Notes under the pieces: generated by a model
Databases searched by the model: none
The model's input: only the letters and a program-made list of their open reading frames with translations
What the model was told of the DNA's origin: nothing
Made by a program: the position numbers and the translations under genes
IMG/VR virus record: IMGVR_UViG_3300032092_000312
Location: 1-21,210 of that record
Source of the DNA: a virus
Strand: one strand, 5' to 3'
DNA: 21,210 nt
Part shown: one piece after another, positions 13,461-20,433 of the stretch
How positions within the stretch are numbered: position 1 is the stretch's first letter
Layout of the letters: each line of letters opens with the position of its first letter

Positions 13461-14069
13461 ATGGCTACAAGTGCTACTGTTTATGGAGTTGCTAATATTA
13501 AAGGTTATAAAATGATGAAAATTAGCAAAACTTTTAATGGGGAAGATATATCACCTTTATTATATAATTTACAATCTGTAACTATACCCTCAACTAATTT
13601 TGGAGCTTTAACATTTAATATTATTAGTGCGTATAATTACCCTAGTTATTTTCTATATTATGTATCTGTAGTGCCTTTATCTACCACAGCCACATTTAAT
13701 GCTGGGCCATCTGTTAATCTTAGTCCTGGCTTATCTGGTTTTGTTGGAAATGATTATGATGTATATTATGGTACTGTTAATACACCTCAATTTTCTAATT
13801 ATATTATGGCTCCTGAATATGGATGGAGAGGAGGTATAAGTACACCTTCTAATTTTAGTCTTATAATAAATGGTATAGCTGATAGAGCCCCTGTTCAAGA
13901 CTCAAATTACGCTTCTCCATCTTGGTCTAATATTAGATATAATGGTTCAAGAATTAGTTCATTTGATTTTAATGTAGCTGCTCCTCTTAATCCTCCTTTG
14001 CCTAAAACAATTGGTGGAGGCAGAACATCCACCACCGCAAACAATAATGCAGACACAAGAAATAAATAA
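13461..14069 (+). CDS. 202-aa beta-rich protein in the virion block, function unknown
   Basis: 202 aa. Composition is typical of a virion protein: many Ser, Thr, Asn, Gly, Tyr and Pro, with alternating hydrophobic residues suggesting beta-structure throughout. There is no membrane segment and no enzyme motif. The C-terminal 25 residues (PKTIGGGRTSTTANNN) are low-complexity and resemble the Gly-rich end of the preceding 971-aa protein (IIGGGGRNTYPD). I see no resemblance to T4 gp53 despite the similar length (196 aa). Both flanking gaps are short, and a TATTTATT box lies 10 bases upstream of the start. A wedge-periphery or fibre-related part is likely. Confidence 0.75.
   Translation: MATSATVYGVANIKGYKMMKISKTFNGEDISPLLYNLQSVTIPSTNFGALTFNIISAYNYPSYFLYYVSVVPLSTTATFNAGPSVNLSPGLSGFVGNDYDVYYGTVNTPQFSNYIMAPEYGWRGGISTPSNFSLIINGIADRAPVQDSNYASPSWSNIRYNGSRISSFDFNVAAPLNPPLPKTIGGGRTSTTANNNADTRNK
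14012..14034 (+). other. GC-rich hairpin near the 3' end of the 202-aa gene
   Basis: TGGTGGA (14012-14018) pairs with TCCACCA (14028-14034) around a nine-base loop, inside the coding sequence for the Gly-rich tail. No T run follows, so it is not an intrinsic terminator. It could slow degradation of the upstream mRNA, or it may simply reflect Gly and Thr codons. Confidence 0.35.
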
Positions 14070-14092
14070 AATATAAAATCTGTATATAGAAT

Positions 14093-15682
14093 ATGATTAA
14101 TAATACATCTTTATTCACTGATCTTGATACTCAAAATTATAATTATGGTACACGTACTGATATTCCTGTAGCTGAAAAAAATCAAACTTATTTTGCTTAT
14201 TGGGATGGTATAGGAGGTACAGGAGCTGAAATACCAAACCAAACTGCTTATTTTATTAAATATATAATTGATACAGAAGGTAATGTTACTAACCCTGAAC
14301 CAAACTCATCAGGAACTAGAAAAGAAGCTATAGGTTTATATAATTTAACTAATAATTTTGAAGTCGGAAAAAAAGCTATTATTAAATTAATAGAATCAGA
14401 CCCAACTATAGATACTATATCTAAAGACTCAGATATATTAGGTACTTATACTATAACTGGTATAGGGACATTAAAAAATATCATGACTACAGAAATAGGT
14501 AAAAAACCTAGTGATTATTTAGATACTATGAGTTTTTATGACCCTAAAAAACCTGATTCTTTTTTAGAAACTGTACCTTTTTTTAACGCTAGATATAAAT
14601 GGGCTAGTTCTTACGCTTACACTAAAGCTATTGAACAATCAGCTTCATATGTTGAACCAGTATGGCAAAACGGTTGGGATAACGCTCAAATAACACCCCC
14701 ATCTAATCCTCCCCATATATATCCTTATAGAACAATCCAACCATTAACTTCTTCATTAGATGCAGGTACAAGAGTTAGATTTACTTTACTTATATATTTA
14801 AGTCAAATAAAATTCGCAGTTCCTAATGATTTACCTGCTGGTAGTTGGAATAGTAATGCTGCTAATAATAATAGTATTTATTTTAGAATAAAAAACCATA
14901 CTACAGGACAAAATATTTTTGGATCAGGTTGGATAACCCCAACATCTACAGATATTAATAGTCCTAATGGATATTGGTTTGAAACAGGTTGGAGAGATGT
15001 TAAATTAACTGATAAAATTGTTGTTACAGCTCAATTAGCTAATAACGCCTCAGGTTCAGGAGCTAACTATAAAGCTATCCGTATAGACAATGATAGTTTA
15101 TTTTCAGCTGAACAAGAATATAATCCAGGTCAATTAATAGCTGGGTATAATATGGCTTATAGTCCATATTTTAGAAAAATTGAACATTATTTTGACCATA
15201 GTACACTTAGTTTTTCTAATGATATGGAATCTATTTTTGGTTCAAGTCTAGCTCAATCAGTAACATCTGATCAACAATTATTTGGTTTTAGTCCTTCAAC
15301 TATTCCTTTTGGTAATCTTCAAATTGGAGATTATATTAGATTTGAATATAACCCAGACATGGTCCATAGAATTATAGGCCTTACCGCTAGATCATCATCA
15401 GTTGATGGATCAGTAACCTCATTATCTATGAATGTAGCTCCAAGTTTATTCCCAATACCATCAGGTAGTGATAATAGTGATATAACTTCTAGTATAAATA
15501 CAGATCATTTCACTATATATAGAATAGAAAATGATGGTAGATATGTTATTTTAGATGTACCTAAAACATCAAAAGGAAATGCTTACTCAGGTATACTCCA
15601 ATCAGAATTTTCATCTCAAGAATTATTAACTAAATATGATAAATTAATTACTGATTTAACATCAAAAGAAATAATTCAATAA
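14093..15682 (+). CDS. 529-aa virion structural candidate, function unknown
   Basis: 529 aa without signal peptide or membrane segment. The sequence appears beta-rich and aromatic-rich (ARYKWASSYAYTKAI, then EPVWQNGWDNAQ). Residues about 220-320 look like a jelly-roll or carbohydrate-binding-like sandwich (RVRFTLLIYLSQIKF, later GYWFETGWRDVKLTDKIV). A second beta domain (about 390-510) contains the block IGDYIRFEYNPDMVHRIIGL, which resembles SH3- or OB-like barrels. I do not recognise a T4 homologue. It lies between the wedge genes and the conserved 221-aa structural gene, so a baseplate rim, short fibre or receptor-facing role is plausible. That is inference from position and composition. 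Confidence 0.75.
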   Translation: MINNTSLFTDLDTQNYNYGTRTDIPVAEKNQTYFAYWDGIGGTGAEIPNQTAYFIKYIIDTEGNVTNPEPNSSGTRKEAIGLYNLTNNFEVGKKAIIKLIESDPTIDTISKDSDILGTYTITGIGTLKNIMTTEIGKKPSDYLDTMSFYDPKKPDSFLETVPFFNARYKWASSYAYTKAIEQSASYVEPVWQNGWDNAQITPPSNPPHIYPYRTIQPLTSSLDAGTRVRFTLLIYLSQIKFAVPNDLPAGSWNSNAANNNSIYFRIKNHTTGQNIFGSGWITPTSTDINSPNGYWFETGWRDVKLTDKIVVTAQLANNASGSGANYKAIRIDNDSLFSAEQEYNPGQLIAGYNMAYSPYFRKIEHYFDHSTLSFSNDMESIFGSSLAQSVTSDQQLFGFSPSTIPFGNLQIGDYIRFEYNPDMVHRIIGLTARSSSVDGSVTSLSMNVAPSLFPIPSGSDNSDITSSINTDHFTIYRIENDGRYVILDVPKTSKGNAYSGILQSEFSSQELLTKYDKLITDLTSKEIIQ

Positions 15683-15709
15683 TATTTATAATAAAATAAT
15701 CTATATAAA

Positions 15710-16375
15710 ATGGGATATCTTAACAATTCAATAGTTACAGTTGACGCTATTTTAACAAGAGCTGGGAGAGCAGCTTTAGCTAGAGGCGATGGTTCTTTTA
15801 AAATTACACAATTTGCTTTAGCAGATGATGAAATTGATTATACTAATTATAACCCAAATGATCCTCGAGGAGCAGCTTTTTATGGAGCTGCAATTGAAAA
15901 CATGCCTTTATTAGAAGCATTTCCTGATGAGACTCAAGCAATGAAGTATTTACTTACTACTTTACCTAGAGGTTCATCTAAAATTCCTGTTATTGATTTA
16001 GGGTTTAGTGTTATATCTTTAGGTCAAGGAGCATCAGTAGCTATTACTCCTCAAACACTTAATTATTTAGGTGGCACTCAAACATATGAATCTTCAGGAT
16101 ATGTAGCTACAATAGCTGATACTAGACTATTTAATACAGTTAATGGTGTAGGTATTAATACAGCTAATGCTACTAATTTAAACTCAACAGGTACAGTTGG
16201 AGCTCAAGTGTCTAAAACAGTTATAGGTACAACTATTAATTTATCAGCTACAACTGTTAATTCTCTATTCCCTTCAGGAGTTAATACTTTATATACTTCA
16301 TTAACAGTTGTAGGTAGAGATAGTGGAGCTCGAGTTGTAGTTCCTGTTGTACTTAATAAAAATTCTAATAGTTAA
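15710..16375 (+). CDS. 221-aa virion structural protein of a type widespread in marine T4-like phages
   Basis: 221 aa. The N-terminus carries VDAILTRAGRAALARGDG (about residues 11-28), then FKITQFALADDEIDYTNYN (30-48). I recognise this pattern from structural proteins of T4-like phages in metagenomes, but I do not know a biochemically defined role. The C-terminal half (about 110-221) is rich in Thr, Asn, Val and Gly and looks like a beta domain ending in a strand-rich GRDSGARVVVPVVL block. A TATTTATA box (15683-15690) begins right after the preceding stop. Its place directly before three tandem paralogues suggests the four products form one assembly at the tail or baseplate periphery. Confidence 0.75.
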   Translation: MGYLNNSIVTVDAILTRAGRAALARGDGSFKITQFALADDEIDYTNYNPNDPRGAAFYGAAIENMPLLEAFPDETQAMKYLLTTLPRGSSKIPVIDLGFSVISLGQGASVAITPQTLNYLGGTQTYESSGYVATIADTRLFNTVNGVGINTANATNLNSTGTVGAQVSKTVIGTTINLSATTVNSLFPSGVNTLYTSLTVVGRDSGARVVVPVVLNKNSNS

Positions 16376-16391
16376 TAAAAATATTTAAATA

Positions 16392-17345
16392 ATGTCTTTT
16401 ACAAGATTAGATCCTCAAGATTTTTTAATTAGTGTTGATTCAGTTACAGCTCCTGTCTGGTCAAATACTTCTTCAGTCAATTTAACTTCTTTTACAACTA
16501 ATAATACTCAAGTTAGTAGTGATAGTGGTCAGTATTATGTTAATGCTTATAATGATAATGAAGTTCAATTCGCTGTAGCTTATGGGCATAGAAATGGATC
16601 TGGATCTATATATTATTATGCTGGAGCCCCAGGTTTAAGTCCTACAAAAACAGTTTATGATCAATTTAAAAATATTATATATGGTGAAGACGAAGGAGCA
16701 GTGTTTAACTTTTCAGGATTTGAATCAGATGATTTTTATGCTATAGTATTTAATAGAGCTCGTTATAAACAAGCTTTACTTCCAGGTAGTATTCAAATTA
16801 GTGGTTTAGTGAGTAGTGTTAAAATAACAGATAATAGTGCTATATCAACAGTTGTAGATTACTTAAACTGTGGTAGAGTATTTAGATTAGGATCTGGTAG
16901 TTTTGGAGATGGTAAAATGCCTTCATCAGCAACAAATGGTTCATATGGATTTTTACTCCCTGATATAGGAGTTATTCTCTTAAACCCAACAGCTTGTGGT
17001 ATAACTACTAATAGAAATGCTAATACAGATGGAAATAATCCTCAAACTGTTATTAATGAAATCTCAGATTTCTATGCTAATTTTCAAGAATCTATAACTT
17101 CAGATTTTGTATTTGTACGAGCTAGAAATGCTGAATACAATTACTCATGTAATCCTAGTTTCTTTCAATCTAGTAGTTTAGGTTTAGTTTTATATCCTGA
17201 TTTTGCTCAGAACCCTCAAACTTTTATTACTACAATAGGTTTATATAATGATAATAATGAGTTATTAGCAGTAGCTAAATTATCAAAACCACTTAAAAAA
17301 GACTTTACTAAAGAAGCTTTAATACGTGTTAAATTAGATTTTTAA
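16392..17345 (+). CDS. Tandem virion paralogue A (317 aa)
   Basis: 317 aa, first of three neighbouring related genes. Shared blocks with paralogue C (18170-19018) are the start (LDPQDFLISVDSVTAPVW against IAPEDFVFSNEIITDTCW), the middle (YKQALLPGSIQ, then LNCGR and LLPDIGVILLN), and the end from residue 240 (FVFVRARNAEYNYSCNPSFF, then ITTIGLYNDNNELLAVAKLS). The end block is also present in paralogue B. The fold looks all-beta apart from the ends; there is no signal peptide and no enzyme motif. I know the terminal block only as a recurring feature of phage structural proteins. It probably forms part of a ring or fibre-attachment structure, possibly in a hetero-oligomer with B and C. Confidence 0.78.
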   Translation: MSFTRLDPQDFLISVDSVTAPVWSNTSSVNLTSFTTNNTQVSSDSGQYYVNAYNDNEVQFAVAYGHRNGSGSIYYYAGAPGLSPTKTVYDQFKNIIYGEDEGAVFNFSGFESDDFYAIVFNRARYKQALLPGSIQISGLVSSVKITDNSAISTVVDYLNCGRVFRLGSGSFGDGKMPSSATNGSYGFLLPDIGVILLNPTACGITTNRNANTDGNNPQTVINEISDFYANFQESITSDFVFVRARNAEYNYSCNPSFFQSSSLGLVLYPDFAQNPQTFITTIGLYNDNNELLAVAKLSKPLKKDFTKEALIRVKLDF

Positions 17346-17349
17346 ATGA

Positions 17350-18168
17350 ATGGGTGCTTTCAAATCATTAACAGGTCAAGATGTTATTATATCTCCTTTA
17401 GTAGTTTATGGTAACTCACTTACAGGTTTTTCTCTTAAAGGTAAAAATGTTCCTTTTGGTTCCCCAGATGATATCTCTAACTCAAATGGATTCCCATCAG
17501 CATCATTAATTTATACTTCTATTAAACAATTATATTACAGTAATAATTTACCTAATCCTGAAGCTACATATAGTAGTTCTTTAAACGTTCGTAGATTTGA
17601 TAATTTCATTCAAAGTGATCTTTATGCTCCTATGAATTTTCCAACTGGATATGGAGATGAAATAACAGTGATCAGTATAAATAAACCTTTCTTTGGGGAT
17701 TATTTAAAACCTAGTAGTTTAAATATCGCTGGAGCGGTTGATGATGGAGAAGGAAATATGAGAGATGGAGATGTGAATGGCCTTATAGTTGGTAGAGTTA
17801 TTTATTCTCATGGTATAATAATTTTTACTGATGGAAGAACAGCTAACGCTAGTACTTTCCAATCCGCTAAAACTATTTATGAGACCCAATATAAATGCAC
17901 TATTAGACCAGATGAATTTAATTACTCACAAAATCCTACTATATTAAAAACAACTCGACCAACTAACCCTATTTCAGCTAATGGTCAACCTGTTGATTTT
18001 GGAGGAGTTGTTGAAGATTTTGTAACTGGATCATCTTTTGCTCCATATATAACAGCTGTAGGTTTATATGACTCTAATAATGTATGTTTAGCTGTTGGTA
18101 AATTAGCTTTACCTATACCTACAAGTAGAACAACAGATATGAATATAATTGTAAGTTTAGATAGATAA
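17350..18168 (+). CDS. Tandem virion paralogue B (272 aa), most diverged
   Basis: 272 aa. It shares with A and C the C-terminal pattern FNYSQNP (residues 190-196), ITAVGLYDSNNVCLAVGKLA and the closing strand (MNIIVSLDR). The first half differs: it lacks the ALLPGS and LNCGR blocks but keeps the short Gln-Asp start motif (TGQDVIIS) seen as PQDFLIS in A, and a hydrophobic strand (HGIIIFTDG) where A and C have LLPDIGVILL. It begins four bases after the stop of A and ends one base before C, so all three are probably read from one message. The divergence suggests a separate role within one complex, not a recent copy. The ATG at 17346 is out of frame. Confidence 0.75.
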   Translation: MGAFKSLTGQDVIISPLVVYGNSLTGFSLKGKNVPFGSPDDISNSNGFPSASLIYTSIKQLYYSNNLPNPEATYSSSLNVRRFDNFIQSDLYAPMNFPTGYGDEITVISINKPFFGDYLKPSSLNIAGAVDDGEGNMRDGDVNGLIVGRVIYSHGIIIFTDGRTANASTFQSAKTIYETQYKCTIRPDEFNYSQNPTILKTTRPTNPISANGQPVDFGGVVEDFVTGSSFAPYITAVGLYDSNNVCLAVGKLALPIPTSRTTDMNIIVSLDR

Positions 18169-18169
18169 C

Positions 18170-19018
18170 ATGCCTTTACAAAAAATAGCACCTGAAGATT
18201 TTGTTTTTAGTAATGAAATAATTACTGATACATGCTGGAGAAATGCTAATGGTCGTCTTTTAGATGATACTTCTCCATCTTTTAATTCTTTTACTTTCAC
18301 AAATGGAAATCCTAATGCTTCTCCTAGTAATAATATGACTATTACCACTTATGGAAGTACTGGAAACCCACAATTTAGTGTAGCTACTGTAGATGGAAAT
18401 AATGGATTAGGAGCCATACAAAATATTGTTACTGGCTGTAAAAATACCCCTATAAGTTGGGGAGGATCTAATAAAACTAGTTTAACAGTAGTATCAATAG
18501 CTAGAGGAAGCTACAAATCAGCCCTACTACCAGGTAGTTTTCGTCTAGGGACTCTTACAGATAATAGTAATATGGGCCAACCCCAAATATTAAACTGTGG
18601 TAGAGCATATAATGTAGTTACTGGAACTGTATTACCTGGAGGTGGATTTACTTATGGCTTCTCATCCACACCTGAGCAGATACAAGGACTTTTCCTCCCA
18701 GATGTTGGATTAATTTTATTAGATAGTTTTCCTGGAACTAGTGATTTTACTCTTAGAACAGAAGACCCCACCCCAACCACTCAAGTTTTTATTAGAGCTA
18801 GAAACTTTGAATATAATTATTCTATGAACCCTAGTTTTATTTCTGGTAGTACTGGAGATTTATGGTTTAAACAATTTGATTATCATCCTCAAACTTACAT
18901 TACTTCTATTGGTTTATATAATGATGATGGTGTATTAATGGCTACAGCTAAATTACCTCAACCATTTAAAAAAACTTTTGAAACAGAATTATTAACAAGT
19001 GTTACTTTAAGATTTTAA
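18170..19018 (+). CDS. Tandem virion paralogue C (282 aa)
   Basis: 282 aa, close relative of A at both ends and in the middle: PEDFVFSNE at the start, YKSALLPGSFRLG and ILNCGR in the centre, LFLPDVGLILLDS, then VFIRARNFEYNYSMNPSFI (residues 206-224) and ITSIGLYNDDGVLMATAKLP near the end. It is about 35 residues shorter than A; the difference lies in loops between the shared blocks. It is the last gene of the virion block, followed two bases later by the GIY-YIG endonuclease gene. No terminator separates them. Confidence 0.78.
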   Translation: MPLQKIAPEDFVFSNEIITDTCWRNANGRLLDDTSPSFNSFTFTNGNPNASPSNNMTITTYGSTGNPQFSVATVDGNNGLGAIQNIVTGCKNTPISWGGSNKTSLTVVSIARGSYKSALLPGSFRLGTLTDNSNMGQPQILNCGRAYNVVTGTVLPGGGFTYGFSSTPEQIQGLFLPDVGLILLDSFPGTSDFTLRTEDPTPTTQVFIRARNFEYNYSMNPSFISGSTGDLWFKQFDYHPQTYITSIGLYNDDGVLMATAKLPQPFKKTFETELLTSVTLRF

Positions 19019-19020
19019 AC

Positions 19021-19497
19021 ATGAATAACTGGTTTTGGTATGAAAATATGGAAGTCAAAGAATTTAAAACAATAGAAGATTTCCCACAAGATTGTTTTGG
19101 TTTCATCTATGAAATTAAAAACACAATAACAGGTAAGTTCTATATTGGTAAAAAAAGTCTTTACCATAATTTAAAGAAAAAATTAACTAAAAAAGAACTA
19201 GCTGAACAATCTGGCCCTGGTAGGAAAGCAACTACTAAAAAAATACAAAAAGAATCTGACTGGACCACATATTGGGGTTCTAATAAAGAAATATTAGAAG
19301 AAATAAAAACAAGTGGTAACTTAGCATTCACTAGAAAAATTATTAAATTAGTAAGAACTAAAAAAGAGTTAACTTACTGGGAAACTGCTTATCAATGTAA
19401 GTACAATGTTTTATTTGTAAACAGTTATAATGATAATGTGTTAGGAAAATTTTTCAAAAAAGATTTTGCTCCTAATGCTCTTTTACATACATTATGA
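19021..19497 (+). CDS. GIY-YIG endonuclease, SegE-like
   Basis: 158 aa. The two halves of the GIY-YIG signature are present: GFIYEI (residues 27-32) and KFYIGKK (39-45). The downstream DWTTYWGS (80-87) and Glu121 in TYWETAYQ, the likely metal-binding residue, match the layout of short SegE-like endonucleases of T4-like phages. Such enzymes make site-specific breaks and spread by homing; some are domesticated. No separate DNA-binding domain follows, so specificity may come from the Lys-rich insert (about 51-75). It lies exactly at the junction between virion and replication genes, a usual spot for free-standing homing endonucleases. Met10 is an alternative start, but the ATG at 19021 fits the two-base gap better. 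Confidence 0.85.
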   Translation: MNNWFWYENMEVKEFKTIEDFPQDCFGFIYEIKNTITGKFYIGKKSLYHNLKKKLTKKELAEQSGPGRKATTKKIQKESDWTTYWGSNKEILEEIKTSGNLAFTRKIIKLVRTKKELTYWETAYQCKYNVLFVNSYNDNVLGKFFKKDFAPNALLHTL

Positions 19498-19500
19498 TGT

Positions 19501-20433
19501 ATGGTGAACCAATTATTAGTAACTTTAGTAGATTCTGTTTTAGGTAAAGGTAAAAACACCTCTAAAAACAATCGGGCATATGCTTGTCCGTTCTGTAAAC
19601 ATCATAAGCCTAAACTTGAAGTAAATATGGATACTAATGCTAAAGGTGATAACCCATGGCATTGTTGGGTATGTAATACCAAAGGTAGAAAATTATCACG
19701 TTTATTTAAACATCTAGAAACTACACCTGATAAACTCCAAGCATTATATTCTTTAGTAGGCACTTCTAAATCAGAACATACAGATGTTAATTTAGAACAG
19801 GTTAAATTACCTGAAGAATTTATTCCGCTAATTGATGTGACAGCCAATAATCTCATTGGTAGACGCGCTTTAGCTTACCTAAAACGCCGTGGTATTACTA
19901 AATATGATATCCTAAAATACAATATTGGTTACTGTGAACATGGACCATACTCTAACATGGTTGTTATACCTTCATATGATGAAAAAGGTAATTTAAATTA
20001 TTTTACATCTAGAGGATTTGAAGAATTTTCTAGATCCAAATATAAGAACCCAAATGTATCAAGAAATATTGTTCCGTTTGAATTTTTTATAAACTGGAAT
20101 GTACCTATCATCTTATGTGAAGGTCCATTTGATATGATGGCTATTAAACGCAATGTAATACCATTATTAGGCAAAAACATCCAGGATAAATTAAAGAAAA
20201 AACTTGTTACTTCACAAGTACAAAAAATATATATAGCATTAGATAAAGATGCTATTAAACAAGCTCTTTCATTTTGTGAAGATTTATTAAATGAAGGAAA
20301 AGAAGTTTATTTAGTAGAGTTAAAAGATAAAGACCCAAGTGAAATGGGTTTTGAAAATTTTACTAAATTAATCCAAACAACCCAACCATTAACATTCTCA
20401 AACTTATTTGAGAAAAAACTAGAACTAGTATGA
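19501..20433 (+). CDS. gp61: DNA primase, T4 gp61-like
   Basis: 310 aa, compared with 342 in T4. The N-terminal zinc ribbon has Cys29-x2-Cys32 (ACPFC) and Cys55-x2-Cys58 (WHCWVC). The TOPRIM catalytic domain shows Glu207 in LCEGPFDMMAI and Asp248-x-Asp250 in IALDKDA, the acidic residues that bind Mg2+ for RNA primer synthesis. The linker (about 110-190, RRALAYLKRRGITKYDI) matches the usual helical N-part of the polymerase core. In T4 the primase works with the gp41 helicase to make primers for lagging-strand synthesis. The start at 19501 lies just after the endonuclease stop; the ATG at 19497 is out of frame. The stop overlaps the next start as ATGA (20430-20433), coupling it to the nuclease gene. 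Confidence 0.92.
   Translation: MVNQLLVTLVDSVLGKGKNTSKNNRAYACPFCKHHKPKLEVNMDTNAKGDNPWHCWVCNTKGRKLSRLFKHLETTPDKLQALYSLVGTSKSEHTDVNLEQVKLPEEFIPLIDVTANNLIGRRALAYLKRRGITKYDILKYNIGYCEHGPYSNMVVIPSYDEKGNLNYFTSRGFEEFSRSKYKNPNVSRNIVPFEFFINWNVPIILCEGPFDMMAIKRNVIPLLGKNIQDKLKKKLVTSQVQKIYIALDKDAIKQALSFCEDLLNEGKEVYLVELKDKDPSEMGFENFTKLIQTTQPLTFSNLFEKKLELV

Noticed and set aside
13461-14069. 202-aa gene as baseplate wedge gp53
   Set aside because: Only the length is similar; the beta-rich Ser/Thr/Asn composition and the sequence show none of the gp53 features I know.
17346-17348. ATG directly after the stop of paralogue A as start of paralogue B
   Set aside because: It is in a different frame from the 272-aa reading frame; the in-frame start is the ATG at 17350.
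9840-17683. Exact T4 late boxes TATAAATA at 9840, 12841, 15493 and 17676
   Set aside because: All four lie deep inside genes on the coding strand, mostly where Ile-Asn-type codons generate them, and the number is in line with chance in such AT-rich DNA.
19497-19499. ATG overlapping the endonuclease stop as primase start
   Set aside because: It is out of frame with the primase; the ATG at 19501 begins the frame carrying the zinc ribbon.
103-20433. Amber (TAG) recoding
   Set aside because: All genes form intact reading frames with normal TAA or TGA stops and tight spacing; no in-frame TAG interrupts a recognisable protein.
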